Notes: generated from the sequence alone by a model not told the origin. DNA of 40,582 nucleotides from an uncultured Rhodospirillales bacterium (GCA_903881515.1 CAIRTN010000021.1:1-40582), one strand, 5' to 3'; counted from the stretch's first letter, positions 17,630 to 27,129 are shown. Program-made: numbers and translations.

Positions 17630-19186
17630 ATGGCATTCCCGGTTTCCCGCCGACCTCTGCTGGCCGCGGCCGGCGCTTCGTTGTTCGCACGCCCGGTGCT
17701 GGCGCAGGGGGCGCGACGGATCGTTACGGCCAACAACTCGCCGTATGACACGCTGGACCCGCATACCGTGTTCGATATCGGGCGGATCGCGACGCGGCTG
17801 AATATGTATGACTGCCTGGTGCGTTGGGTGGATAATCCGCCGAAGCTGGTCATGTGGCTGGCGGAGAAGGTGGATATCTCGCCCGACGGGCTGGTGTACA
17901 CGTTCAAGCTGCGGCCGGGGGCGCTGTTTCATGATGGCAGCCCGATTACCGCCGAGGATGTGGTGTTCTCGATGGAACGCATCCTGGAGATCAAGAAGGG
18001 CGGTTACGCGCTGTTCAAGGGCGTGATCGATCCTGGCCGGACCAAGGCGATCGATGCGGCGACGGTGCAGTTCACGCTGAATGCGCCGTTCGCGGTGTTC
18101 CTGTCGGTGCTGGCGGAGCTTTGGATCGTCAACAGCAAGCTGGTTCGGGCGAACGACAAGTCCGCCGATCTCGGGGCGGCGTGGCTGACGAAGAACGAGG
18201 CGGGGTCGGGCGGGTTCAAGTTGCGGCGGTATGATCCGGCGGTGGGGTTCCAGGCGGACCGGTTCGCGCAGCATGTGATGGGATGGGGGCCGGCGCCGGT
18301 GGAGCAGATCGAGTTCCGCTCGATCCTGGAGACCACGGGGCGGGTGCTGGGGATGCTGAAGGGTGATTTCCAGTGCACCGACGGGTACCTGCCGCTGGAC
18401 CAGATCAAGCAGTTGCGCGAGGGGCCGAATATCCGCATCGATGAGGCGGAGTCGATCCGCACGATGTATTTCATCCTGCACAACGCCCGGGCGCCGCTGA
18501 ACGATGTGAACCTGCGCAAGGCGTTGAGCTATGCGTTCGATTATGCCGCGTTCAACGAGCAGATCCTGGGCGGCACGGTGGCGCGCAATCCGGGGATCAT
18601 TCCCAACACGCTGTGGGGGGCGCCGAAGGATCTGAAGGGCTACAGCTACGACCTGGCCAAGGCGAAGGAGCACCTGGCCATGGTGAAGGGGCCGATGCGG
18701 CCGTTGACCGTGGGCGTGCTGGCCGGGTTCGGGCAGAGCGAGCAGGCGGCGATCCTGTTGCAGAACGGGGCGGCGAAGGTTGGCATCGAGCTGAAGCTGA
18801 TCAGCGAGCCGTGGTCGGTGATCCAGAACAAGTACAACGACCCCGACCGCACCCACGATATCATTCCGCTGTGGCGCAGCGCCTATTTCGCCGATCCGCA
18901 TAACTGGACCGGGGTGATTTACAACAGCCGCAATATCGGTTCGGGCAATGCCAGCTATTTCCGCAATGCGCGGTTCGATGAGTTGACCGACAAGGCGTTG
19001 CTGATCACCGACCAGGAGGCGCGGCGGCCGTTGTATGAGGAGGCGTCGCGGATTCTGGTGGAGGAGGCGGCGGGGATCTATGTTTACAACACCAAGTGGT
19101 TCGGGCCGTTCACCAAGAATGTGCAGGGCGTGCGGTTCTGCCCGATTGGCGATGCGCAGGATATGCGTTGGATGAGCGTGGGTTAG
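17630..19186 (+). CDS. ABC transporter substrate-binding protein, family 5
   Basis: MAFPVSRRPLLAAAGASLFARPVLAQ leader; SPYDTLDPHTVFDIGRIATRLNMYDCLVRW; no permease or ATPase adjacent. Confidence 0.93.
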   Translation: MAFPVSRRPLLAAAGASLFARPVLAQGARRIVTANNSPYDTLDPHTVFDIGRIATRLNMYDCLVRWVDNPPKLVMWLAEKVDISPDGLVYTFKLRPGALFHDGSPITAEDVVFSMERILEIKKGGYALFKGVIDPGRTKAIDAATVQFTLNAPFAVFLSVLAELWIVNSKLVRANDKSADLGAAWLTKNEAGSGGFKLRRYDPAVGFQADRFAQHVMGWGPAPVEQIEFRSILETTGRVLGMLKGDFQCTDGYLPLDQIKQLREGPNIRIDEAESIRTMYFILHNARAPLNDVNLRKALSYAFDYAAFNEQILGGTVARNPGIIPNTLWGAPKDLKGYSYDLAKAKEHLAMVKGPMRPLTVGVLAGFGQSEQAAILLQNGAAKVGIELKLISEPWSVIQNKYNDPDRTHDIIPLWRSAYFADPHNWTGVIYNSRNIGSGNASYFRNARFDELTDKALLITDQEARRPLYEEASRILVEEAAGIYVYNTKWFGPFTKNVQGVRFCPIGDAQDMRWMSVG

Positions 19187-19234
19187 GTGATTTAGTTGCG
19201 GTTTAGCAACAAATAGGACGCACGTTTCCCGCAA

Positions 19235-19252
19235 CGGCAAAAGCCGATTTTT
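19235..19252 (+). terminator. Possible weak rho-independent terminator CGGC-AAAA-GCCG-ATTTTT
   Basis: Short stem with T-run about 50 bp after the SBP stop. Confidence 0.35.
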
Positions 19253-19343
19253 GCGAAAAGCCGGTCTGTCGCCGGTCGCGCCGATGCGCGGGCGCGGCGG
19301 GGTGGCTGGGGCGTAGGAGGGGGCGGGGCTGCGCGCGGGTTCG

Positions 19344-19360
19344 CAGTGCAGCTTGCACTG
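19344..19360. repeat. Perfect hairpin CAGTGCA-gct-TGCACTG
   Basis: 7-bp arms, 3-nt loop within the G-rich intergenic segment. Confidence 0.5.
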
Positions 19361-19781
19361 TTGGGTGCGGGGCGCACGGGGGGTGTGGCGGCGGGCGCGC
19401 GGGCGCGGTTGTGCCGGCAGAGTCCGGGCGTGGGTTGGCGCGGGGGCCGGAATGGGTTCGGGCAGCGGCGGGAGTTCGCCGTTGCGCCAGGCGGTGAACA
19501 GTGCGTTCAGGCTTTCGAACAATTGGCGGAGCGCGAGCCAGATCAGGATGGTTTCGGACACAGCTCCGCCGGCGTGCCGCACACGGGCGACGAGGGTTTT
19601 GAGGTGGCCAGACGCGATGGGGGCCAGGGGCATTGTAGCCATAAATGTGATTATGTCTAACTGATGTGCCGATGGCAAGCGGAAAATGCGGGTGGCAGTA
19701 GAAATTTTTCTAAGGCCCTGGCGCGTGACATCGCGGCCGGGTTCGGATTACCTGTGAGGCGCAGCCTGTGGGGGAAAGCGC

Positions 19782-20552
19782 GTGACCAACATCTTCTCAC
19801 TCGACGGCAGGGTGGCCCTGGTGACCGGCGCGTCGCGCGGGCTGGGCCGGGCCATGGCGCTGGCGCTGGCCGGCTGCGGCGCCCATGTCGTCGTCAACGG
19901 CCGCAACCCGGCGGGTATCGAGACAACGCGGGCGGCCATCGTCGCGGCGGGCGGGGCTGCGACGGCGATGGCGTTCGACACGACTGACATCCCGGCCGCC
20001 GATGCGGCGATCGACCGCATCGAGAGCGAGCTCGGCCACCTCGACATCCTGGTCAACAATGCCGGCTACGGCAACGCCAAGACGGCGAGCGAGGCGACCA
20101 ACCCGGAATGGAACGAGATTATCGAGGTCGATCTCAATGCCTGCTTCCGCCTGGCGAAACGCGCTTCGGTGGGCATGATCCGGCGCGGCTGGGGGCGGAT
20201 TATCAACATCTCCTCGATCAACGCGCATATCGCGCGCGAGGCGAACGCCAATTACTGCGCCGCCAAGGCCGGTCTGGAGGGCCTGACCCGCGCGCTCGCT
20301 GTCGAATGGGGGCCCAAGGGCGTGACGGTGAACGCGATCGCGCCCGGCTACATGCTGACCCCCGACAACATGGATACGCCGCTGCGCGCCGACCCGGAAC
20401 AGCACGAACGGTTCGCGCAGCGCACCGCGCTCCGGCGCTGGGGCCAGGCCGAGGAACTCGACGGTGCCGTGGTCTACCTTGCCAGCAACGCCTCGGCTTA
20501 CTGCACCGGGCATGTGCTGATCGTTGACGGCGGGATGAGCGTGAAGATCTGA
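19782..20552 (+). CDS. Short-chain dehydrogenase/reductase (SDR)
   Basis: GTG start; TGASRGLGRAMALAL, NNAGYG, ISSINAH, YCAAKAGLEGLTRALAVEWGPKGVTVNAIAPGY. Confidence 0.95.
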   Translation: MTNIFSLDGRVALVTGASRGLGRAMALALAGCGAHVVVNGRNPAGIETTRAAIVAAGGAATAMAFDTTDIPAADAAIDRIESELGHLDILVNNAGYGNAKTASEATNPEWNEIIEVDLNACFRLAKRASVGMIRRGWGRIINISSINAHIAREANANYCAAKAGLEGLTRALAVEWGPKGVTVNAIAPGYMLTPDNMDTPLRADPEQHERFAQRTALRRWGQAEELDGAVVYLASNASAYCTGHVLIVDGGMSVKI

Positions 20553-20655
20553 CGCGGCCGCCGGCAGGTTTTGCCGCGCCGCGCACGATCGATGCTGGCC
20601 AGCGGGCGCAATATGCGCTGATCTGTCGGTGCCACGTTGCAATGTGAGGTTTCCG

Positions 20656-22218
20656 ATGGTCTTGCGCAGGCTCGGACTCGTGCTGGCAGTCGCCCTGGCC
20701 GCAGCCCCGGCGGAGGCTCAGGATCTCGCCATCGGATTGGGAACCGCGGTCACCTCGATCGATCCGCATTTCCACAACCTCAACTCAAACATCAAGATTT
20801 CCGTGCATATCTTCGACCGCCTGGTCGATCAGGATGCGCAGCAGGTGCCGGTGCCGGCCCTTGCCACGTCGTGGAAAGCGATCGACGACACCATCTGGGA
20901 GTTCAAGCTGCGCCCTGGTGTGCGGTTCCACGACGGTGTGCCGTTCGGGCCGGAGGATGTGGCGGCGACGCTGCGCCGGGTGCCGTGGGTGCCGAACAGC
21001 CCGAACTCGTTCGTGACCTACACCCGTGCGATTACCGAGACGGTGATCGTCGATCCGACCACGGTGCGGTTTCGCACCGCCACGCCGTATCCGCTGCTGC
21101 CAGTCGACCTCGCCTCGGTAAACATCACATCACGCCGCCAGGAACAGGCGAGCACGGCGGATTTCAACAGCGGCGCCGCCGCCATCGGCACCGGGCCGTT
21201 CCGCTTCGTGGAATATCTGCCGGGCGACCGGATCAACCTCGTCCGCAATGACGATTGGTGGGGCGGGCGGGTGCCCTGGCAGAAGGTCAGCCTGCGCATC
21301 ATTACGTCCCACCCGTCGCGGGTTGCGGCGTTGCTGGCCGGCGACGTGCAGGCGATCGACGACGTGCCGCCGTCGGACGTCGGCAAGCTGGCAGCCGACC
21401 CGGGTGTGAGCGTGGTGCGCGGGCGGTCGAACTCGGTGCTGTTTCTGCACATGGACCAGTTCCGCGACCAGGCGCCGTTCGTTACCGACAAATCCGGCGC
21501 GCCGCTGGCGCACAACCCGTTCAAGGACCGGCGGGTGCGCCAGGCGATCTCCAAGGCGATCAACCGGCAGGCGCTGGTCGAGCGGATAATGGAGGGTGCC
21601 GCGGTGCCGGCCGCGAGCCTGCTGGCGGAGGGATTTTTCGGCTCCAGCGCGAAGCTGAAACCGGATGCCTATGACCCCGACGGCGCGCGCCGGCTGCTGG
21701 CCGAGGCGGGTTATCCCAACGGTTTCGCCGTTACCCTGCACGGGCCGATCGGGCGCTACGTCAACGATAATCTGGTGGCGCAGGCCGTGGCGCCGATGCT
21801 GGTGCGCGTCGGGATCGACACCAAGGTGGTGGTGCAGCCCTGGGCGCCGTTCATCGCCGCGGCGGGCGCGCCGGGCTATGCCTATAGCTTCATGCTGATC
21901 GGCAATTCGGCGACAACCGGCGAGGCCTCGTTCGGGCTGCGGGTGCAGTTCGCCACGGTGGATGTGGCCAAGGGCATGGGCGGGTCGAACCGCGCGCGCT
22001 ATTCCAACCCGTTGATCGACCAGTTGATCGACCGCGCGATGGCGACGATCGACGATACGCGGCGGGAGTCGCTGCTGCAGGAGATCTCGGAGGTTGCGAT
22101 GGCGGATCAGGCGGTGGTGCCGCTGTTTCACCAGGACAACATCTTCGCCACCCGCCGGGGTCTGGCCTTTCGCGCGCGGGCGGATGGGTTAATGCCGGCC
22201 TACGAGATCCGGCCCTGA
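20656..22218 (+). CDS. ABC transporter substrate-binding protein, family 5
   Basis: Signal peptide MVLRRLGLVLAVALAAAPAEAQ; LGTAVTSIDPHFHNLNSNIKISVHIFDRLVDQD; FKLRPGVRFHDGVPFGPEDVAATLRR. Confidence 0.94.
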   Translation: MVLRRLGLVLAVALAAAPAEAQDLAIGLGTAVTSIDPHFHNLNSNIKISVHIFDRLVDQDAQQVPVPALATSWKAIDDTIWEFKLRPGVRFHDGVPFGPEDVAATLRRVPWVPNSPNSFVTYTRAITETVIVDPTTVRFRTATPYPLLPVDLASVNITSRRQEQASTADFNSGAAAIGTGPFRFVEYLPGDRINLVRNDDWWGGRVPWQKVSLRIITSHPSRVAALLAGDVQAIDDVPPSDVGKLAADPGVSVVRGRSNSVLFLHMDQFRDQAPFVTDKSGAPLAHNPFKDRRVRQAISKAINRQALVERIMEGAAVPAASLLAEGFFGSSAKLKPDAYDPDGARRLLAEAGYPNGFAVTLHGPIGRYVNDNLVAQAVAPMLVRVGIDTKVVVQPWAPFIAAAGAPGYAYSFMLIGNSATTGEASFGLRVQFATVDVAKGMGGSNRARYSNPLIDQLIDRAMATIDDTRRESLLQEISEVAMADQAVVPLFHQDNIFATRRGLAFRARADGLMPAYEIRP

Positions 22219-22284
22219 CGGGTTGCCGTGTCACGCACATGAAACGCATCCCGTGTCGCAGCGGGCATCACGGAGGTTCGACGC

Positions 22285-23079
22285 ATGGATTTGAAGCTTG
22301 CCGGGCGGGTTGTGGTCATCACCGGGGCGAGCCGCGGCATTGGGCTGGCGACAGCTTCGTGTTTCGCCGAAGAGGGCTGCCACCTCGTGCTGTCCGCACG
22401 CAGCGAGGCCGGTCTGCAAGCGGCGGCGGCGGGGCTCGGCAAGGCGGTTTCCGTGACCACGGTGGTTGCGGATGTGACCGACGCCGGACAGGCGGAGGCT
22501 TTGGTCGATGCGGCGGTGCGGGCGCATGGCGGCATCGATGTGCTGGTGAACAATGTCGGCGGCGGCGGCGGCGGACGGCGCATCGCCGACAGCACGGATG
22601 AGCAGTGGCGCAGCGCGCTGGACCTGAATGTGGTGCAGACCGTGCGGATGATGCGGCTGGCCGCGCCGCATATGGCCGGGCGGGCGCATGCGGCGGTGGT
22701 GAATGTGGCGTCGATCTCCGGCTGGACGCCGCAACTGGCGAGCAGCGGGCAGTACGGCGCGGCCAAGGCGGCGCTGATCTTCAATACCGAGTTGTGGGCG
22801 TTGGACCTGAACGGCCAGGGCATCCGGGTCAACACGGTGTCGCCGGGCTCGATCCTGATCGAGGGCAATGGCTGGGACCGGTACCGGCAGACGGAGCCCG
22901 CTTGGTATGACGCCTATGTCGATGGCGGGTTCCCGATGGGGCGGCTCGGGACCGGCGAGGAGGTGGCTGATGTGATCGTGTTCCTCGCCTCGCCGCGGGC
23001 GCACTGGATCAACGGCCGCAACATTCCCGTCGATGGGCTGGAGCAGCCCTTCCCTGCCCCCGGGCGGCGGCCGTACTGA
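22285..23079 (+). CDS. Short-chain dehydrogenase/reductase (SDR)
   Basis: ITGASRGIGLATASCFAEEG, NNVGGGGGG, VASISGW, YGAAKAALIFNTELWALDLNGQGIRVNTVSPGS. Confidence 0.95.
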   Translation: MDLKLAGRVVVITGASRGIGLATASCFAEEGCHLVLSARSEAGLQAAAAGLGKAVSVTTVVADVTDAGQAEALVDAAVRAHGGIDVLVNNVGGGGGGRRIADSTDEQWRSALDLNVVQTVRMMRLAAPHMAGRAHAAVVNVASISGWTPQLASSGQYGAAKAALIFNTELWALDLNGQGIRVNTVSPGSILIEGNGWDRYRQTEPAWYDAYVDGGFPMGRLGTGEEVADVIVFLASPRAHWINGRNIPVDGLEQPFPAPGRRPY

Positions 23080-23132
23080 CGGGCCGCGAACGGTTCCAGC
23101 AGGCTGCTGAAAAACCAGCGCGCGCAGTGGGA

Positions 23133-23233
23133 GCAAGCGAAGGAAGGAAATTTTTTGCTTCTTTTTTATAAAAAAGAAGGTTCTTTCTTGTTCTTTTTTG
23201 AAAAAAAGAATCAAAAAACTTCTCTTCGCTTGC
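23133..23233. repeat. Nested AT-rich inverted repeat between convergent genes (bidirectional terminator or repetitive element)
   Basis: GCAAGCGAAG (23133-23142) pairs with CTTCGCTTGC (23224-23233). Inside are hairpins CTTCTTTTTT-AT-AAAAAAGAAG (23158-23179) and TTCTTTTTT-GA-AAAAAAGAA (23191-23210). Confidence 0.85.
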
Positions 23234-23277
23234 GCCGCGCTCTACCGGGCTGACCGGTTCGCGTTTTTAGCTCCCTG

Positions 23278-24477
23278 CTAGGTATCGCGCAGGCGCGGCA
23301 GGAACCAGGCGAGCAAGCCGATCGCCGGCAGGAAAGCGCAGATGTTATACACCGTCTCGATGCCGTATTGGTCGGCAAGCCCGCCGAGCATCGCGGCGGC
23401 GATGCCGCCCAGCCCGAATGTCAGGCCGTAGAAGAAGCCGCCGACCAGGCCGACCCGCCCGGGCATCAGCTCCATCGCGTAGAGCATGATCGCCGCGAAC
23501 GAGCTGGCCATGATCAGGTTGATCACGATCGTCAGCACGCCGGTCCAGAACAGGTTGGCGAACGGGAGCATCAAAGAGAACGGCAGCGCGCCGAGGATTG
23601 AAAACCACAGGATGCGGGCACGGCCGATCCGATCGCCGAGGATGCCGCCCGCGAGCGCGCCCACGGCGGATGATGCCAGGAACAGGAACAGCATCAGCTG
23701 TGAATTCTGCACCGAGACATGGAACTTGCCGATGAGGAAGAAGGTGTAGAACGAGGTGAAGCTGGCGGAATACGCGTTCTTCGAAAACAGCAGCACGATG
23801 AGGATGAGGAAGGGGATCACCACTTTGGCCGTCGGGCGATCGGCGCCGGCGGGCATCGCGCTGGCCGCGGCCGGCTTTTTGCGCACCGGCGCAAGCGCAG
23901 CATAGCGGCCGGCGATCCAGACCATCAGCATCATCGCCAGCAGGGCGGCGATGGAGAACCAACCAAGGCTGCGCTGCCCCAGCGGCACGACGATGAAGGC
24001 CGCGAGCAGCGGGCCCATCGCGCCGCCGGCCTGACCACCGACCTGGAAGATGCCCTGGGCCAGGCCCTGGCGTCCGCCGGACGCATTGCGCGCCATGCGC
24101 GTGGCCTCGGGGTGAAAGATCGACGAGCCGAGCCCGACGCAGGCCGCGGCGATCAGCAACAGCCCGTAGCTGCTTGCAAATGCCAGGCCGATCAGGCCGA
24201 CCAGGCTGCAGCCCATGCCGACGATCATCGAGTAGGGCATGGGATGCTTGTCGGTATAATAGCCGACCGCGGGTTGCAGCAGCGAGGCGGAGATCTGGAA
24301 TGCGAGGGTGATCAGGCCGATCTGACCATAGTCGAGCTGATAGGCCGACTTGATGATCGGGTAGACGGCGGGGATCAGCGACTGGATCATGTCATTGAGC
24401 AGATGGGTGACGCTGAGTGCCACCAGAACCGGGATCGCGGCCTGCCGCGTGCCGGCAGCCAAAACGCCATTGCTCAT
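23278..24477 (-). CDS. MFS transporter, fosmidomycin-resistance (Fsr)-like
   Basis: Start at MSNGVLAAGTRQAAIPVLVALSVTHLLNDMIQSLIPAVYPIIK; VGYYTDKHPMPYSMIVGMGCSLVGLIGLA...GLGSSIFHPEATRMAR. Confidence 0.9.
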   Translation of the reverse strand: MSNGVLAAGTRQAAIPVLVALSVTHLLNDMIQSLIPAVYPIIKSAYQLDYGQIGLITLAFQISASLLQPAVGYYTDKHPMPYSMIVGMGCSLVGLIGLAFASSYGLLLIAAACVGLGSSIFHPEATRMARNASGGRQGLAQGIFQVGGQAGGAMGPLLAAFIVVPLGQRSLGWFSIAALLAMMLMVWIAGRYAALAPVRKKPAAASAMPAGADRPTAKVVIPFLILIVLLFSKNAYSASFTSFYTFFLIGKFHVSVQNSQLMLFLFLASSAVGALAGGILGDRIGRARILWFSILGALPFSLMLPFANLFWTGVLTIVINLIMASSFAAIMLYAMELMPGRVGLVGGFFYGLTFGLGGIAAAMLGGLADQYGIETVYNICAFLPAIGLLAWFLPRLRDT

Positions 24478-24924
24478 CACTTCGACTCCCGCTTCGTCAC
24501 CAACGCCATGCATCAGGCCCGACATCGCCGAGACGTTTGCGCGACCTGCTACGCCGCTCTTAGCCGCCCCGCGCAGCGCGCACCAGTGCGGCGCAGCGGG
24601 AAGAGCGTGACCAGCGTCAGCAGCCGGAAGGCGCCGTGTCCGCTCGGCACCGTTAACCCGGAAGTCCCGGTCAGCCGGGCATGCACCTTCTTGGGGGGAC
24701 AGGCAACTGACGATCACAGCATACGACTTTGGCAATCTGGCGATGATCGAGAGGACCTCAATAGAGCCGACCAGGGTGGTCGCCTGACGCCGATCGGCCG
24801 CTCGATCCGTTGATTTCATGAACGACGCTGGGGTGACGCCGGCCTGCCTGCCGGAAACAGAGCCGTGTTCGGGATCGTTGGGTTGCGGATCGCCGGACAG
24901 ATCCCGCGCTGCGCTGGAGACAGC

Positions 24925-25851
24925 TTATCCCAGCGATTTCTGCCGGGACCCGTTCGTCCCAACGATTTGGACGATCTGACGCCGGGCCCATTCCAGCGCA
25001 GGGTCGACGTGGCGGCGTTCATGCCAAGCGAGCAGGACGGAGAAGCGCGGCGGATCAATCGGCAGGGGCTGGATCTCCAGCAGCCCGGCGAAATCGGCCG
25101 CCAGACGCCGCGGCAGAACTGAGACCAGATCGGTTTGCAGCAACAGTTGGGGGGCGAGGAGAAACGACGGCAGCGATGTCGCGACGTTCCTTGCCCGGCC
25201 GAGCCTGGTCAACGCTTCATCGGTCGCGCCATGGAAGCCGCCGCCGTCTGGCGAGACCAGCACATGGGCCTGTGCGCAGAACCAGTCGAGATCTGGCTTC
25301 ACGCCAGGTTTCAGCAGTCCGTGGCGGTGAACGAGGACGAAATCCTCGTCGAACAGGACGATGTGGCGTGCATCGGGGGGTGTCAGCCGGCGAGAGGCGA
25401 GGAGAAAATCAATCCGGTCCTCGTCGAGATCAGACCAGGCTGTGGCGGTGTTGAACGGCAGCATGGCCAGTTTCGCCAGCGGCGCGTGTTCGGTCAGTTC
25501 GGCCATGAACGGCAGCATCACCAGGTGATGCAGCAGATCGCTCGCCGAGACGCGGAACACCCGGTCGCTGGTGGGCGGATCGAACGCGGTGCCGATCCGC
25601 AGCAGATCCCCCAGTGCGGCGATGCGGGTTCGCAGCGGGGCCTGAAGCTCCAGGGCGCGGGCGGTCAGCACCATCTGGCGGCCGGAGGGCACGAGGAGTT
25701 TGTCGCCGAACAGCGCCCGCAGCCGGGCGAGCTGGGCGGACATCGCTGGCTGACTGAGGCCGACCCGCACGGCGGCTTTGCTCACCGAACGCGCAGTGAG
25801 CAGGGCGTCGAGCGAGGCGAGCAAGGGAAGATCGGCGGCCTTGATATCCAT
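24925..25851 (-). CDS. LysR-family transcriptional regulator
   Basis: LLASLDALLTARSVSKAAVRVGLSQPAMSAQLARLRALFGDKLLVPSGRQMVLTARA. Start either 25869 (MKYIHC) or 25851 (MDIKAADL). Confidence 0.94.
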   Translation of the reverse strand: MDIKAADLPLLASLDALLTARSVSKAAVRVGLSQPAMSAQLARLRALFGDKLLVPSGRQMVLTARALELQAPLRTRIAALGDLLRIGTAFDPPTSDRVFRVSASDLLHHLVMLPFMAELTEHAPLAKLAMLPFNTATAWSDLDEDRIDFLLASRRLTPPDARHIVLFDEDFVLVHRHGLLKPGVKPDLDWFCAQAHVLVSPDGGGFHGATDEALTRLGRARNVATSLPSFLLAPQLLLQTDLVSVLPRRLAADFAGLLEIQPLPIDPPRFSVLLAWHERRHVDPALEWARRQIVQIVGTNGSRQKSLG

Positions 25852-25874
25852 GCAATGGATATATTTCATATCAA
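25841..25874. promoter_or_regulatory. Overlapping palindromes in LysR/MFS divergent region
   Basis: ATATCCAT-gca-ATGGATAT (25844-25862) nested in TTGATAT...ATATCAA (25841-25847 / 25868-25874). Confidence 0.55.
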
Positions 25875-25935
25875 CAATCGATTGGAAGAATTTCGTGGCA
25901 TGGCCCAGTTTCCCCTCACCGCATCGGAGGTGGCC

Positions 25936-27102
25936 ATGATGTCTGAACGTTCGCTCTCCCCGCTCGCCCTGCCGTCGCTCGCGGCGGGGTATTTCACGCT
26001 CGGCGTCGGTTCACTGGCAGTGGTCGGGCTCATCGACCCGATCGCCGCGGAATTCACCGCAAGCCGTGCGGCAGTGGCGCAGCTGGTGACGGCATTTGCG
26101 CTGACCTACGCCGTTGCGGCACCGCTGTTGCAGACGGTTATCGGCGGTTGGGATCGGCGGTGGGCGATCCTGTTGGGGCTGGGGCTGATCGCGGTGGCCG
26201 CCGCGGCCGGGGCGCTGACGGACAGCTTCGCCATCCTGGCCGCCAGCCGGCTGGTGATGGCCATTGGCGCGGCGATGGTGGGGCCGATGGCGTCTTCACT
26301 CGCCGCCTCCGTGGTGCCGGACGCGCAGCGCGGGGCGGCATTGGGCAAGGTGTTCGCCGGGATGACGATGGCCACCGTGCTCGGCGTGCCACTCGCCGGC
26401 TGGCTGGGCGGGATTGTGGGATGGCGCGGGGTGATCTGGGCGGTCGCGGCGATGGCGGTGCTGACGGCGGTCGCGGTCTGGCAGAGCGTGCCCTCGGGTT
26501 CGGTGGGGATGCGGTCGGGCATGGCGGCGCTGAAGGGCGTGTTGCTTAACCGCGTCCTGACCCCGGCGATTGGCGTGACATTGTTTCAGATGGCATCGCA
26601 ATTTGCCATTTACGCACTGATTGCGGCCTATCTGATGTCGGAACAGGGCGTGCCGGCGGCGATGGTACCGGTGGCGTTGGCGGTCTACGGCGTGGGGGGC
26701 GTGCTGGGGAATTCGGTGGCGACCATGCTGCTGGCCCGGATCGCGGCCGAGCGGCTGATCCTGGGCAGTCTGGTGGGGATGCTGATGATCTACCTCGCCC
26801 TTGGCATGCTGCATCTGGGACCAATCGTTGCGCTGTCGCTGCTGGGGCTGTGGGCGGTGGTGGGCATGCTGATGATGGCCCCGCAGCAGGCGCGGCTGGT
26901 GATGCTGGCGCCGGAACAGCGCAACCTGCTGCTCGCCCTGAATGCATCGGCGCTCTACCTCGGCATGGGCGGTGGGTCGGTGGTGGCGGGGGCTTTGTTC
27001 AGCCATTTCGGCGGGGCGGGCTTGCCGTATGCGGCAGCGGTGATCGCGATGCTGGCGATTGGCAGCTTTGTGGCTTCTGAGCGCCGGCAAGGCGCCAACT
27101 GA
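25936..27102 (+). CDS. MFS transporter (AraJ/sugar-efflux-like)
   Basis: GGAGG at 25926-25930 precedes ATG 25936/25939; 12-TM hydrophobic pattern: FTASRAAVAQLVTAFALTYAVAAPLLQTVIGGWDRRWAILLGLGLIA. The 5' 800 bp of ORF 25135..27102 is antisense to LysR and rejected. Confidence 0.92.
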   Translation: MMSERSLSPLALPSLAAGYFTLGVGSLAVVGLIDPIAAEFTASRAAVAQLVTAFALTYAVAAPLLQTVIGGWDRRWAILLGLGLIAVAAAAGALTDSFAILAASRLVMAIGAAMVGPMASSLAASVVPDAQRGAALGKVFAGMTMATVLGVPLAGWLGGIVGWRGVIWAVAAMAVLTAVAVWQSVPSGSVGMRSGMAALKGVLLNRVLTPAIGVTLFQMASQFAIYALIAAYLMSEQGVPAAMVPVALAVYGVGGVLGNSVATMLLARIAAERLILGSLVGMLMIYLALGMLHLGPIVALSLLGLWAVVGMLMMAPQQARLVMLAPEQRNLLLALNASALYLGMGGGSVVAGALFSHFGGAGLPYAAAVIAMLAIGSFVASERRQGAN

Positions 27103-27129
27103 ATTTACCTCAAACACAGGAGAACTGAG

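Larger units (their letters stand above)
19192..19642 (-). pseudogene. Small Pro/Arg/Ala-rich protein or remnant (apparently frameshifted), antisense to flanking genes
   Basis: MATMPLAPIASGHLKTLVARVRHAGGAVSETILIWLALRQLFESLNALFTAWRNGELPPLPEPIPAPAPTHARTLPAQPRPRARRHTPRAP..., with a plausible end (KIGFCRCGKRASYLLLNRN*) in a different frame at 19192. Confidence 0.4.

Noticed and set aside
16319-19678. 1119-aa minus-strand ORF (longest ORF in the window)
   Set aside because: Antisense to E1beta, lipoyl-hydrolase and SBP genes, all with clear motifs; composition (Arg/Pro/His/Gln-rich) is typical of shadow ORFs in high-GC DNA. Only its first ~150 codons (intergenic part) are considered separately.
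25135-25935. N-terminal 267 codons of the 655-aa ORF ending in the MFS gene
   Set aside because: Antisense to LysR; a strong GGAGG plus ATG at 25936/25939 gives a normal MFS start.
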